Assembly (NCBI GenBank): GCA_038230655.1
Contig: JBBRMU010000007.1
Coordinates: forward strand, 1-53,758
Direction of reading: 5' to 3'
DNA: 53,758 nucleotides
From: JBBRMU01 sp038230655
GTDB lineage: Bacteria > Patescibacteriota > Microgenomatia > UBA1406 > GWC2-37-13
Part shown: one piece after another, positions 32,982 through 42,280 of the stretch
Numbering within the stretch: position 1 is the stretch's first letter
How the letters are laid out: each line of letters opens with the position of its first letter
Made by a program: the position numbers and the translations under genes
The notes under the pieces: generated by a model
The model's input: the letters and a program-made list of their open reading frames with translations, nothing else
Told to the model about the DNA's origin: nothing
The model's database searches: none

Positions 32982-34687
32982 TCATCGTTGATATATAGAA
33001 ACACTGTCGTTTTCAAATATTTTATTAAATCCATTAGTTGAGTTTATACACTTCATAACATAATGATCATGATACTCCTTGACTATGTATGCATACTTTA
33101 CATTTTTCATTTCATCACAATCATTTCTTTGTAAATTCTTTAATCGTTGTTTATAGTCCACCCCTACTAAGTCCAACTGTCCTAGAGTTGAAAGATGGAC
33201 CTGTTTCTCCGATAAGGCTGCCACATAAGAGCTGTCATTATCTGCAAAAAGTGGAAAAGGATACGAATAACTTTCACTTAATTTAGGATTATAGAGTGGT
33301 TGAAATACAGTTCCGTTTGGCTGTTTTTTCAGAAAGCCTAATGCTGCTAACTCTTTCTGAGGAACATACGAGAGTGATTTAAAACTTGTGAAGTCTCTCA
33401 GTAAATCAATATCAATTGGCAACGTTGTAATCACAATCAAGATCACTAGCGCTGTCAAAAACTTATTGTTTTCCTCTAACAGAGAAAAAAGAAATTGAAC
33501 AGTCAAAATAGTTGATAAAAAAACTCCATAGTAAAGAAACTGAACAGTATTCCACCACTGGCCCTTCTGAACAAAGAAAATATTTAAGACAATTGAAAAA
33601 ATGATGACGCAGAAAGTTATTACTTCCCATTTTTGAGCTTTCCTTGTTAATGAGTTTTTTAATGTATACACCAACCCTAGTATCCGTACACCAAAGTTTA
33701 AAAATATGTAAAGTAATAGTGTGAAAAGCTCAATTAGAAATAGCCTTGGTCCCATTTTTCCCTGTAACGTGTAGCGGGCATTAGCCAGTATAGGAAGATT
33801 TGCTAACTCAGAACTCTCTATAGTCGGATGAACCGTCGCTAAAGGATCAAATGTGAAAACTGCACCTGTCTTGGATGCAGAGAAAGGATTATAAAAAACA
33901 ACAATGCTTAATATAACTGCGAAAAGAGTTACAGCCCCATAAACGATAACCTTTAAACTATTTTTTTAAATGGAACGATATGTGATAAGAAAAATAGACC
34001 AACCATGCACAACATAATTATTCCTCCATAAAACTTTAGTCCTAAGACAACAAAAAGTAGTATAGATAAAATAGCCGTGGTCCTAAAATTTACTTTATCA
34101 CGCTTTAAAATAATCAGTATCTCTAACAGAATTATAAGAGAAAACGCAAACTGCATATTTGTCATTGCATGTAAAGACTGCATTGCTACAAGTGAAGAAG
34201 AGCCCCATAATGTTCCATGATGCCAGAATGAAAGAAGATAAGCATATGAGCCACAAAAGTAAGTAAGTACAAGTAGAAGTCCGATAAATTTTGGTGATTT
34301 GTTAATTGTTAATCCAAAGCGTATTAATGAATTTGTAAATAGAATAAACCAGAGAATTGGTAAGACTTTAAAGTAAATAAAAATGCTAGAGACTCCTATT
34401 TTGGACACAATAAAAACTATAAGGTCCATTAAGTAGTTATAGCCTCCAACTGTTGCACCGGTAAAAACAGGAGACTGGAAAGGTATCGTATTAAAGGAAA
34501 CTGTAGATAAAGCTAAATGCCAGACAGTGTCTGTCCCGTGAATGCCAAAAAAATAAAGGCCACACTTTGTTTCAAAGCAGAAATTGGTACCACTAGGCAG
34601 GACCATCGCCATGTGTAGGACAAACCCCAGCAGAATCACTGGCCATAATGACCTGTATTTTTTGATATAATTCAAAACATGACTCAT
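32982..34687 (-). pseudogene. Frameshifted multi-span membrane protein of the glycan locus
   Basis: Two reading frames form one protein. The first part (34687-33953) codes for about 244 residues with six to seven helices and ends ...P-F-K-K-I-V at TAA just after an A7 run (coding strand; T7 at 33961-33967). With one extra A the frame continues without a stop through 33952-33756 (K-V-I-V-Y-G-A-V-T-L-F-A-V-I..., then P-F-S-A-S-K-T-G-A) into the second part ending at 32982, about 568 residues in total. The whole is a GT-C/YfhO-like membrane protein. The break may be a real mutation, a homopolymer sequencing error or a slippage site. Confidence 0.8.
34666..34671 (+). promoter_or_regulatory. -10 box of the GT2 gene inside the opposite gene
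   Basis: TATAAT ends 7 bases before the ATG at 34679, and lies within the first codons of the divergent gene on the minus strand. Confidence 0.55.
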
Positions 34688-35509
34688 AAACTAGCAGTAA
34701 TCACAGTAATATATGAGAATTATAATGTATTTACTGATTTTTTAAAGAGTTTGCAAAGACAGTCTGACAAAAACTTTCATCTGTTCATTCTCGACGTCTC
34801 CATTAATAAACAACCCTTATCGATTAAGGACATTGAAAATACACTCATCAGTACAAAGAACCTAGGATACGCCGATGGTGTTAATCATGGATTAAAAGAA
34901 GCTCAAAAACAGGGATTTGAGCAGTTTTGCATTATGAACTATGACACTTTTTTTGAGAGAGACTTCGTAAAGTCAGTAAAAGATGGGCTAGTTTCACACC
35001 CTGGTTCGATAGTTGGAGGAAAAATTTACTATGCTCCTGGCTTTGAGTATCATAAGGAGATATATCAAAAAGCAGAGTTAGGGAAGGTTATCTGGTTTGC
35101 TGGTGGAAGTATCGACTGGGATCACGTTGTAACTCCTCATATTGGCGTAGATGAGGTGGATGACGGACAGTATGACAAAGATAAAAAAGTTGAGTTTATT
35201 ACTGGCTGTCTGATGTGTTTCGATAAGACTGTTTTAAATAAAGTTGGTTACTGGGATAAAAGCTACTTTCTCTATTATGAAGACTCTGACTACTGTGTAC
35301 GAGCAGCTCAAAAAGGAATAAATCTGTACTACATTCCTAAAATTGTTATATGGCATAAAAACGGGCAAATAACGGAAGGGCCGGGTTCAAAATTTCATCA
35401 GAAATATCAAGATAAGAACCGTATAATATTTGGTTTGAAGTATGCTCCATTCCAAACTAAAATTCATTTGCTGAAAAACCTTTTTCTAGAGAACAAAACT
35501 AATAAATAA
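34679..35509 (+). CDS. GT2 glycosyltransferase, rhamnosyltransferase-like
   Basis: The GT-A motifs are I-T-V-I-Y-E-N-Y, then K-N-L-G-Y-A-D-G-V-N-H-G (the N-x-G-x-x-x-G-x-N of rhamnosyltransferases), N-Y-D-T (metal-binding), F-I-T-G-C-L-M-C-F and Y-F-L-Y-Y-E-D-S-D-Y-C-V-R-A (E-D-x-D catalytic base region), ending with W-H-K. It transfers an activated sugar, likely a deoxyhexose, on the cytoplasmic face. Its ATG overlaps the ATG of the divergent gene and its last 46 bases overlap the convergent gene at 35464. Confidence 0.9.
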   Translation: MTHKLAVITVIYENYNVFTDFLKSLQRQSDKNFHLFILDVSINKQPLSIKDIENTLISTKNLGYADGVNHGLKEAQKQGFEQFCIMNYDTFFERDFVKSVKDGLVSHPGSIVGGKIYYAPGFEYHKEIYQKAELGKVIWFAGGSIDWDHVVTPHIGVDEVDDGQYDKDKKVEFITGCLMCFDKTVLNKVGYWDKSYFLYYEDSDYCVRAAQKGINLYYIPKIVIWHKNGQITEGPGSKFHQKYQDKNRIIFGLKYAPFQTKIHLLKNLFLENKTNK

Positions 35510-36546
35510 ACTACATTTATCCCGAAGAAAACTAGAATAATTTGATGCTTCATATTTACTTCATACTGCTTGTCCCAGCCTCCAAAACGCACATATGGAT
35601 AGTAGGCAAATAGCAGTCCTGCAAAAAGAATCCACAGTTTAGTAAAGTAGTCTTTGTACAATGGCAACAGTCCAAATAACAACATAAAGTACCATGGCTG
35701 AACTTCCATTGTTAATACCCAATATGTCATTAGAGTTATAACTGCAACTCCCATGATCAATCTCAATTTTTTTGACTGATTAGCAACTATGTAAGGTAAA
35801 GTAACGTACTTTATTCCAATCGATAACAATATTAGCATTTTTCCGATAATGTTTTTATTCACAGAGATATAATACAAACCAACGAGAGCCAGTGATATTC
35901 CAATTAAATCATTATGTGAATTCATTAATCCCTCAACTATGATCAATGGATGAGTAGCAAACATCATGGCTGCTTTTTTATCCTTCTTTTGAAGGGCCCA
36001 TACAGCCAAACAGTAGAAACTTACAAAAAGAATTTTAAATAGTAAATAAGTAAGAAGAAATTTACCTAAACTTAAGAATGAAGGTATCAAAGTAATAAGT
36101 AAAAAAACCGGGCCATAAGGATATGTTCTATGAGTCCAGTGCATGAATCTCGTCCACTGATCGTGAGGAAAGTCCAATGCCTTTTTCACATATGGATTTT
36201 GGTGATAATTTGTCACAATTTTTGCATCGAACATATAGTTAAACAGATCATGTGACAAAAAAGGATATGAAAAAGTTAGAATTCCTCCAATAATAAATGA
36301 CAATTTTAAGGGAGAGATGTTAATTTCTTTTTTTTGCAATAAATAGTGAAAAAGGAAGAGACCAATAATTCCGATGATAAAGACAACTGACGATAGCTCT
36401 CGCTGATAATAGCCAAAATAAATAATTTTCTCTCTAAATACTTGCCACACTGATGAATTTAGAAAAGTAATATTTGGATCCATAAGAGCATAGCCATAAA
36501 TACCAAACAAAAGAAGAAATATTAGATAGCAACAAATGAGAGTCAT
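35464..36546 (-). CDS. GT-C-type membrane mannosyltransferase-like protein
   Basis: About ten helices. Early external loops read S-H-D-L-F-N-Y-M-F-D-A-K and N-P-Y-V-x-x-A-L-D-F-P-H-D, with Y-P-Y-G-P-V-F-L-L after them; this Y-G-P motif and the D-x-N-P-Y segment are typical of MptA/MptB- and GT87-type alpha-mannosyltransferases. The later N-S-H-N-D segment also fits. I prefer the ATG at 36546: it lies 5 bases behind TATCAT on the minus strand, whereas upstream starts (36588, TTG 36615) would run across the start of the divergent GT2 gene. Product about 360 residues. Confidence 0.8.
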   Translation of the reverse strand: MTLICCYLIFLLLFGIYGYALMDPNITFLNSSVWQVFREKIIYFGYYQRELSSVVFIIGIIGLFLFHYLLQKKEINISPLKLSFIIGGILTFSYPFLSHDLFNYMFDAKIVTNYHQNPYVKKALDFPHDQWTRFMHWTHRTYPYGPVFLLITLIPSFLSLGKFLLTYLLFKILFVSFYCLAVWALQKKDKKAAMMFATHPLIIVEGLMNSHNDLIGISLALVGLYYISVNKNIIGKMLILLSIGIKYVTLPYIVANQSKKLRLIMGVAVITLMTYWVLTMEVQPWYFMLLFGLLPLYKDYFTKLWILFAGLLFAYYPYVRFGGWDKQYEVNMKHQIILVFFGINVVYLLVLFSRKRFFSK

Positions 36547-36551
36547 AGGAT

Positions 36552-36561
36552 ATGATATAAT
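36552..36561. promoter_or_regulatory. Overlapping divergent -10 boxes
   Basis: TATAAT on the plus strand (36556-36561) and TATCAT on the minus strand (36557-36552) share two bases and face the GT2 gene at 36580 and the GT-C gene at 36546. Only one of the two can be occupied at a time. Confidence 0.5.
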
Positions 36562-36579
36562 GAAAATCAGACTAATCTT

Positions 36580-37377
36580 ATGCCACATATTAATACAAAA
36601 GAGATGGATTTTCAACCCGGCATCTCTGTTATTATCTATACCTATAACTCGGCTGAAGATATCTCAGAATGCATTGAGTCTGCACATCAATTAACTTCAA
36701 ATATTACGATCATTGATCTTGAAAGCAGAGATAAATCTATCGAACTCGCAGAGAAAGAAGGTGCCAAAGTAGTCTCTCACCCGTTTACCAGATATGTCGA
36801 GACTGTCCGAGAGTTTGGAATTGAACTAGGAAATACTGAATGGCTTACTATCCTTGATGCTGATGAAAGGATAACAAAAGAACTCGCTGATGAGATTCGA
36901 ACTAGTATCACTTCAGATGAATTTACACATTATAAGATTCCCCGGAAAGAGTATTTTGCTCGCAAAACATGGTTACAATACGGTGGTTGGTGGCCGAACT
37001 ACTTAACAGGCCGTTTATTTAAAAAAAACGCCTTTAAACAATGGCCAAAAAACATTCACTCTTCACCCTTGATCGATGGCAATGAAGGCTACTTAAAGAG
37101 TGCCCTTCTCCATTACTCTAAAAATGATTATCAACAGATTGTGGCTAAAACCATTAACTTTGAGGATATTGAATCTGATCTACTATTTAAGGCAAATAAA
37201 AGAGTAGCAACTCCTACTTTTTTCAGAAAATTCTTCGGGGAGCTTTATCGAAGAATGTTTAAATGGCAAGGTTATAAAGACGGAACTATTGGTATAATTG
37301 AAAGCATATATCAAGCATTCTCAAAAACAATAACTTATATCTATCTCTATGAAAAGCAAAACAGTCGCCCTTTATGA
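36580..37377 (+). CDS. GT2 glycosyltransferase, WaaE/KdtX-like paralog
   Basis: The chain starts the GT-A fold with I-S-V-I-I-Y-T-Y-N-S-A-E, has D-L-E-S-R-D-K-S, I-L-D-A-D-E-R (acidic motif), Y-G-G-W-W-P-N-Y and W-P-K-N-I-H, then a C-terminal amphipathic region (F-R-K-F-F, G-Y-K-D-G). It belongs to the same subfamily as the gene at 31980, sharing W-W-P and W-P-K. The ATG at 36580 is used; one at 36604 is possible. Its 3' end overlaps the following GT4 gene by 29 bases. Confidence 0.88.
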   Translation: MPHINTKEMDFQPGISVIIYTYNSAEDISECIESAHQLTSNITIIDLESRDKSIELAEKEGAKVVSHPFTRYVETVREFGIELGNTEWLTILDADERITKELADEIRTSITSDEFTHYKIPRKEYFARKTWLQYGGWWPNYLTGRLFKKNAFKQWPKNIHSSPLIDGNEGYLKSALLHYSKNDYQQIVAKTINFEDIESDLLFKANKRVATPTFFRKFFGELYRRMFKWQGYKDGTIGIIESIYQAFSKTITYIYLYEKQNSRPL

Positions 37378-38443
37378 CCCTTACCTTGACGTTCTAGGTG
37401 GTGGTGAAAGACATATCTTATCTATTTTAAAAGTACTGACTGATGAGGGATATGAACCTACAATCTTTTGGGAGCGCGATTTCACCAAAGAAATTTCCGG
37501 TAAACTAAATCTTGCCTTCACTAAACCACTTGTCTTTGATAAAAATATTTTTTCTTCTTCAACTAACAACTTAATTCAAAAAATGAAAACATTATCTCAG
37601 CATGATATATTGCTTTATGTTACGGACGGCAGCTATTTTTTTTCACCAGCAAAAAAAACTTTTATTTTCTCAATGGTTCCAGATAGAAAGCTTTATAGTA
37701 TGAACTTTGTTAATTCTTTAAAAACAATTAACTCTAGATTTATTTCTAACTCCCAGTTTACCCAAAGAAACCTTTCAAAATGGGGACTAAAATCTGATTA
37801 TCTTTACCCATATATAGAAGATGAACTGGTTAATCTGAATATACTTTCTTTACGGAAGGAAAAAATCATGTTATCTGTAGGTCGGTTTTTCACTCATCTT
37901 CACGCAAAACGTCAGGATAAGATGATTGAAACTTTTATAAGGATGAAAAAAGATATCCCAGAAATGAAATTCTACAAGCTTATTTTAGCTGGAGGTCTAA
38001 AAGAAGAGGATAAAGATTATTTTGGGGAGTTACAGCAACTTAAAGGTGATGATAAATCAATTATCTTAAAACCAAACGTCTCTCATACTGAGCTACTAGA
38101 GTTGTATAAAAAATCGGAAATTTACTGGCATTTTGCAGGTTATGATATTGATGAAGAAGAGCATCCCGAGTACACTGAACATTTGGGTATTACTCCTCTT
38201 GAGGCCCAGTCTGCTGGATGCATTACATTCTGTTACTCAGCGGGGGGACTAAAAGAAATTATCAATGATGGTGAAAACGGATATCTTTTTCAGTCATATG
38301 ATGAGCTTAAACTCAAAATGGAAAAGTACTTTCGTTCAGAAGAAGATACGTTGATGATGAAAAATAATGCAAAAGCTTACATCAAGAAAACTTTCAGTTA
38401 TAGAGTCTTCGCAGAAAACGTAAAAAAAATTATAGATAAATAA
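37349..38443 (+). CDS. Glycosyltransferase family 4 (ALG11-like branch)
   Basis: The N-terminus Y-D-P-Y-L-D-V-L-G-G-G-E-R-H gives the G-G-G-E-R glycine loop. The C-terminal half has S-V-G-R-F, H-A-K-R-Q, P-N-V-S-H-T-E-L and the long E-H-L-G-I-T-P-L-E-A-Q-S-A-G sugar-nucleotide site with G-G-L-K-E-I. These match GT4 enzymes related to ALG11 that extend lipid-linked oligosaccharides. It acts in the cytoplasm with the flanking GT2 enzymes. The start at 37349 lies inside the previous gene, and the next GT2 starts one base after its stop. Confidence 0.9.
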   Translation: MKSKTVALYDPYLDVLGGGERHILSILKVLTDEGYEPTIFWERDFTKEISGKLNLAFTKPLVFDKNIFSSSTNNLIQKMKTLSQHDILLYVTDGSYFFSPAKKTFIFSMVPDRKLYSMNFVNSLKTINSRFISNSQFTQRNLSKWGLKSDYLYPYIEDELVNLNILSLRKEKIMLSVGRFFTHLHAKRQDKMIETFIRMKKDIPEMKFYKLILAGGLKEEDKDYFGELQQLKGDDKSIILKPNVSHTELLELYKKSEIYWHFAGYDIDEEEHPEYTEHLGITPLEAQSAGCITFCYSAGGLKEIINDGENGYLFQSYDELKLKMEKYFRSEEDTLMMKNNAKAYIKKTFSYRVFAENVKKIIDK

Positions 38444-38444
38444 T

Positions 38445-39338
38445 ATGTTGTCAGTAGTTATACCCACCTATAAAAATAAAGAGAAACTTATCAATAATCT
38501 AGAAAAGAATATCCGTTTTCTTAAAAACTATGAAGTGATAGTTGTTAATGATGATCCAACGGAAAGTATTAGAAATGATCTCAAAAAGTTCTACTTAATT
38601 ACCTTGCTCGAGAACTCTGAGAATCTCGGATTTGGTCAAACAGTAAATAAAGGCATTCATCACGCAAAAAATGAGCTAATATTACTGTTAAATAGTGATG
38701 TTTTATTGATAGACACCTCTTTTCAAAGAGCTATTAATCAGATGAAAAAAAACTCTCAGTTATTTGCGATAAGCTTCGCACAAAAAGAGAAAAATAACTC
38801 CTTAGTAGGTAAAAATAAATTTATCTGGAGAGATGGGTTTTTTTACCATAGTAAAGCCGACAACTTACAGTTTGGATTTAATGGATGGGCAGAGGGAGGC
38901 AGTTGTATTTTAAATAAAAAAAAGTTTGATCATCTCAATGGATTTGATGAACTGTATACTCCTTTTTACTGGGAGGATATTGATCTATCCTATCGGGCTT
39001 GGAAAGCTGGTTACAAAGTCATCTTTGACCCTGATATAGTTGTTGAACATCACCATGAGACAACAATTAGCAAATACTTTACGAAACAAGATATCCAGAA
39101 AATAGCATACCGTAATCAGTTTATCTTTATCTGGAAGAATATAAGCGACACGGACTTACTTCTTGAACATGTAGTATATCTACCTCTCCATATTTTGAGA
39201 TTTATGATCAACAGAAATACTGTTGCGCTGCTCGGTTTTATTAAAGCATTGACAAGAACTAAAAAAATCTTGACTAGAAGACGACAGCAGAAGAAAGACT
39301 ACATAATTACTGATAAAAAAATTCTTGAAATGCTATGA
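38445..39338 (+). CDS. GT2 glycosyltransferase, rhamnosyltransferase-like
   Basis: V-V-I-P-T-Y-K-N-K begins the fold. S-E-N-L-G-F-G-Q-T-V-N-K-G is the rhamnosyltransferase motif, L-N-S-D-V the metal site, and the block W-A-E-G-G-S-C-I-L with F-Y-W-E-D-I-D-L-S-Y-R-A the acceptor and catalytic region, followed by H-H-H-E-T. It shares the overall pattern with the gene at 34679. A basic C-terminus may aid membrane contact. It is coupled to the next gene by a 4-base overlap. Confidence 0.9.
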   Translation: MLSVVIPTYKNKEKLINNLEKNIRFLKNYEVIVVNDDPTESIRNDLKKFYLITLLENSENLGFGQTVNKGIHHAKNELILLLNSDVLLIDTSFQRAINQMKKNSQLFAISFAQKEKNNSLVGKNKFIWRDGFFYHSKADNLQFGFNGWAEGGSCILNKKKFDHLNGFDELYTPFYWEDIDLSYRAWKAGYKVIFDPDIVVEHHHETTISKYFTKQDIQKIAYRNQFIFIWKNISDTDLLLEHVVYLPLHILRFMINRNTVALLGFIKALTRTKKILTRRRQQKKDYIITDKKILEML

Positions 39339-40930
39339 AAAAAAGCGTTATTACTCTATTAATTGTGACCGTGTTTGTTTCCTTTATCCTTAACACTTTT
39401 AATCGTGGCATATCTCCACCATGCTTTAATGCTGATGAGGCAGCATTCAGCTATAATGCATATTCCCTTCTTCATACCGGAAGGGACGAATACGGAAACA
39501 TTCTACCTCTTCGACTAAAGTCATTCGGCGACTATAAAATGCCGCTTTACTCTTATCTATCTGTTCCCTTTATTGCTATTGCAGGTTTAAATGAAACATC
39601 GGCCAGAATGTTAAACTCTGTCTTAAGTATTCTTTTTCCTTTAGCTGTTTTTTTAGTCACAAGAAAATTATTTAAAAACGACTATGCCGGTGTTATTAGT
39701 GCAGCATTAACATCAGTCTGTCTCGGTTTGCATTTAATAGGACGACAAGCTCATGAAGCTTACCTTGCTGGATTTATGGTCACGCTCTCGCTCTATTTAT
39801 TTATTAAAGCAGTTGAAAAATATAGCTATAAAAATACCTTATTCTTTATTTTTGCAGTGCTTTTATCTCTCTTTAGTTACCAATCAAATAGAGTTTTTGC
39901 AGTTTTCTTTTTTATTGTCTCATGTATTTTACTAGCAGTTAAAAGAACGCAGTTAAAAAAACCTTTTATTTTTATTCTGTTTGCAGGAATCTTGTTATTC
40001 GCTTTTACTGACCTAATATATAAACCAGCAAGAGTAGCAAATCTTATCTACTTCGCTGATAAGGGTTTGGCTCTGAAGCTAATGGAAATTCGGACAGAAG
40101 GAGGCAATAAATTTGTCTATAATAAAGTAACACAAGGTGTCAGAGATGTTTTCCTTCAACATCTAACATATTTTTCCCCTCAATTTTTCACAAAAGTAGG
40201 CGATAGCAATCTTCGTTTTGGATATGAAGGCATGTCGTTAATCGATCCTATCTCATTTCTATTTATATTTATTGGTATCTATTATTTATTCAAAAATAAA
40301 GAAAAATGGCGGTTTCTTCTAATCTCACTGTGCTTTATAACACCTATAACTGCCTCATTGTCATGGAATGGAACATCTCTAACGCGGTCATTCTTCTTAG
40401 TAGTAGAAACTATTATCATTAGCTCTTATGGGTTTTACCACCTATATATCGATAACAAGTTTAGGTATAAAAAACATCTATTCGTAGGTCTCACGATATG
40501 TATGCTAGTGCTGCTTTACCAAAGTTGGGACTTCTACTACTTTCATTACCCAAAAAAAGCCCTTGTTCAAAGAACATGGCAGTGTGGATATAAAGATCTT
40601 GCTGACTATATTAAAACAAACTACAGTAAATTTGACACATTTTATATTACTAAGAAGAATGGGGAACCATATATTTTTCTTTTGTTCTATCTTCAATATC
40701 CTCCTTCTCTATATCAAAAACAGGCTTCTCTGACGAAACCTGATCAGTATGGATTCGGACAAGTAGAAGCTTTTGATAAATTCAACTTCAACTTTAAAAT
40801 TGAGAAGAATAAAAAATCTGTAGCCATAGGATACCCTGATGACTTTAATGAAGAAAAAATTGATAAAAGCAAAATTAAAGTTATTAGAAGTGGCACTGAA
40901 CAAATATTCTGGATTTATGAAAGCCAATAG
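39335..40930 (+). CDS. GT39/PMT_2-like membrane glycosyltransferase
   Basis: The early external loop reads F-N-A-D-E-A-A-F-S-Y-N-A with D-E-Y-G and S-F-G-D-Y-K-M-P-L-Y-S-Y, the arrangement of PMT_2 proteins that carry a D-E catalytic pair and a K-x-P segment. About eleven helices follow, then a roughly 130-residue external C-terminal part. It is the last gene of the run of same-strand genes from 36580. It most likely decorates surface proteins or glycans with lipid-linked sugar. Confidence 0.85.
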   Translation: MKKSVITLLIVTVFVSFILNTFNRGISPPCFNADEAAFSYNAYSLLHTGRDEYGNILPLRLKSFGDYKMPLYSYLSVPFIAIAGLNETSARMLNSVLSILFPLAVFLVTRKLFKNDYAGVISAALTSVCLGLHLIGRQAHEAYLAGFMVTLSLYLFIKAVEKYSYKNTLFFIFAVLLSLFSYQSNRVFAVFFFIVSCILLAVKRTQLKKPFIFILFAGILLFAFTDLIYKPARVANLIYFADKGLALKLMEIRTEGGNKFVYNKVTQGVRDVFLQHLTYFSPQFFTKVGDSNLRFGYEGMSLIDPISFLFIFIGIYYLFKNKEKWRFLLISLCFITPITASLSWNGTSLTRSFFLVVETIIISSYGFYHLYIDNKFRYKKHLFVGLTICMLVLLYQSWDFYYFHYPKKALVQRTWQCGYKDLADYIKTNYSKFDTFYITKKNGEPYIFLLFYLQYPPSLYQKQASLTKPDQYGFGQVEAFDKFNFNFKIEKNKKSVAIGYPDDFNEEKIDKSKIKVIRSGTEQIFWIYESQ

Positions 40931-40963
40931 TATAGAGATTATTTATGGATTTTTGAGAAGTTA

Positions 40964-41896
40964 CTAACTGCTGCTAAACAAATAGATACTTATGTTATAA
41001 AGAGCATGAATAAGAATTGGCAGATAAAGACTTCGGGTTTCTAAGTATAAAAATGAAACAGCGAAACTAAAAAGAAGATCAGTTAGCATCACTTGAAACA
41101 AAACTACTCCGATAATTTTATCGTTCGTAAATAAAATTGGGATATGCATAAAGAAAAATAGCACACTGGTATACAAAGAAGAAGTATAAATATTCTTGGA
41201 GTCTTCATAGAGTCTTTTTAAAACAAAACCTCGCGATAAGATCTCTTCAGAGATACTCGTCGCAAACGAAATTAGTACTATTAACCAAATTGGAGATGGA
41301 AGATGCGAAAAAATCGTTTGCAAAGAAAGTGAATGGTGTTTAAAGAAGTAACTTAGCAAACCGGATAAGAAAAAAACCAGACCTAGTATAATCCCTGACA
41401 AGAATGATTTACTAGTTATTTTTTTATCCAAGTTTACCCCTTCAAAAAAACTTTTTTTCTCAAAATGAGTAATAAAGTAGTATATAGGTCCGATAAATAC
41501 TATCGGTTTTGCAATAAACTCGTCAAACCAATTTGGCAGGGAGGTCCGGAAGTACCACCGGTAAAGCGCCCATATTATAATTACAAGAGCCCATACATTT
41601 AACATCGTCTGGATAGGTGTCTTTTTTCTGACTAGGAATAGATGATTGATTTCATCGAATACAATGGAGAAATAAGTATTTTCATAGGGCAGCTTTTTTT
41701 TAATTACACTCAACCTGTTTCTTTCAGTATGAGGTAAATCCTTGATATCGCTCTTTGGAATAATATCACTTTCAATCGGTTTATTATACTTATCAACCAC
41801 CACAAAAACACCTGTTTTCTTAAGTAGGCTTTCAACGTCATTCTGCTTTGCCCAATGTTCTAGCATCAGGTCAAACTGAGGTGACTTGTTTTTCAT
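40964..41896 (-). CDS. CPBP intramembrane metalloprotease
   Basis: The CPBP (CAAX protease/bacteriocin-processing) signature is complete: S-E-E-I-L-S-R-G (E-E-x-x-x-R), then F-F-F-M-H (F-x-x-x-H), and a C-terminal H-A-L-Y-N (H-x-x-x-N). The first 120 residues form a soluble N-terminal part before the membrane domain of about six to eight helices, an extension that is not part of the core family. Roles of bacterial CPBP proteins include peptide processing and self-immunity. The promoter is good: TTGATA (41932-41927), a 17-base spacer and TAGATT (41909-41904), 7 bases before the ATG. Confidence 0.88.
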   Translation of the reverse strand: MKNKSPQFDLMLEHWAKQNDVESLLKKTGVFVVVDKYNKPIESDIIPKSDIKDLPHTERNRLSVIKKKLPYENTYFSIVFDEINHLFLVRKKTPIQTMLNVWALVIIIWALYRWYFRTSLPNWFDEFIAKPIVFIGPIYYFITHFEKKSFFEGVNLDKKITSKSFLSGIILGLVFFLSGLLSYFFKHHSLSLQTIFSHLPSPIWLIVLISFATSISEEILSRGFVLKRLYEDSKNIYTSSLYTSVLFFFMHIPILFTNDKIIGVVLFQVMLTDLLFSFAVSFLYLETRSLYLPILIHALYNISIYLFSSS

Positions 41897-41903
41897 TATT
41901 TAC

Positions 41904-41932
41904 AATCTACTCCATTTCACTATGTTTATCAA
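41904..41932 (-). promoter_or_regulatory. Promoter of the CPBP protease gene, leaderless
   Basis: TTGATA, a 17-base spacer and TAGATT ending 7 bases before the ATG. It lies directly after the end of the XRE regulator gene, so the protease has its own promoter. Confidence 0.6.
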
Positions 41933-41965
41933 GAGCAAGAAATTATATTATATCTCTCGATTTAG

Positions 41966-42184
41966 CTAAACAGTTTCAAGCAACTCTGAGAGTTTTATTT
42001 TAAACTGCCGAGCAAGCTTATTTAGAACCTTTATTGTTGGATTTGCTTTGCCTTCCTCAATTCTTGCTAGATAAGTTCTGTCAACGCAAGACTCACCTGC
42101 CAGCGCTTCTTGAAATAAATTTCTTTTCTTTCTTTCAGTTATAATTCTTTCACCCAGACGTTTATAAAAAAAGTTGCCTCTCAT
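41966..42184 (-). CDS. XRE-family HTH transcriptional regulator
   Basis: A 72-residue single-domain Cro/C1-type helix-turn-helix: L-G-E-R-I-I-T-E-R-K-K-R-N-L-F-Q-E-A-L-A (helices 1-2), C-V-D-R-T-Y-L-A-R-I-E-E-G-K-A-N-P (recognition helix and turn), then I-K-V-L-N-K-L-A-R-Q-F. It has no sensing domain. It lies 69 bases upstream of the CPBP protease on the same strand and is likely to control it and itself. A TATCAT box lies about 30 bases upstream. Confidence 0.9.
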   Translation of the reverse strand: MRGNFFYKRLGERIITERKKRNLFQEALAGESCVDRTYLARIEEGKANPTIKVLNKLARQFKIKLSELLETV

Positions 42185-42280
42185 AGTAGGAAATAGAAAT
42201 GGTAATGAGGCATATGATAAACGAAAAAATTAAATTTTAGTTAAGTGAGATACGAGATAACATACAGCGTATGTAAAAGC

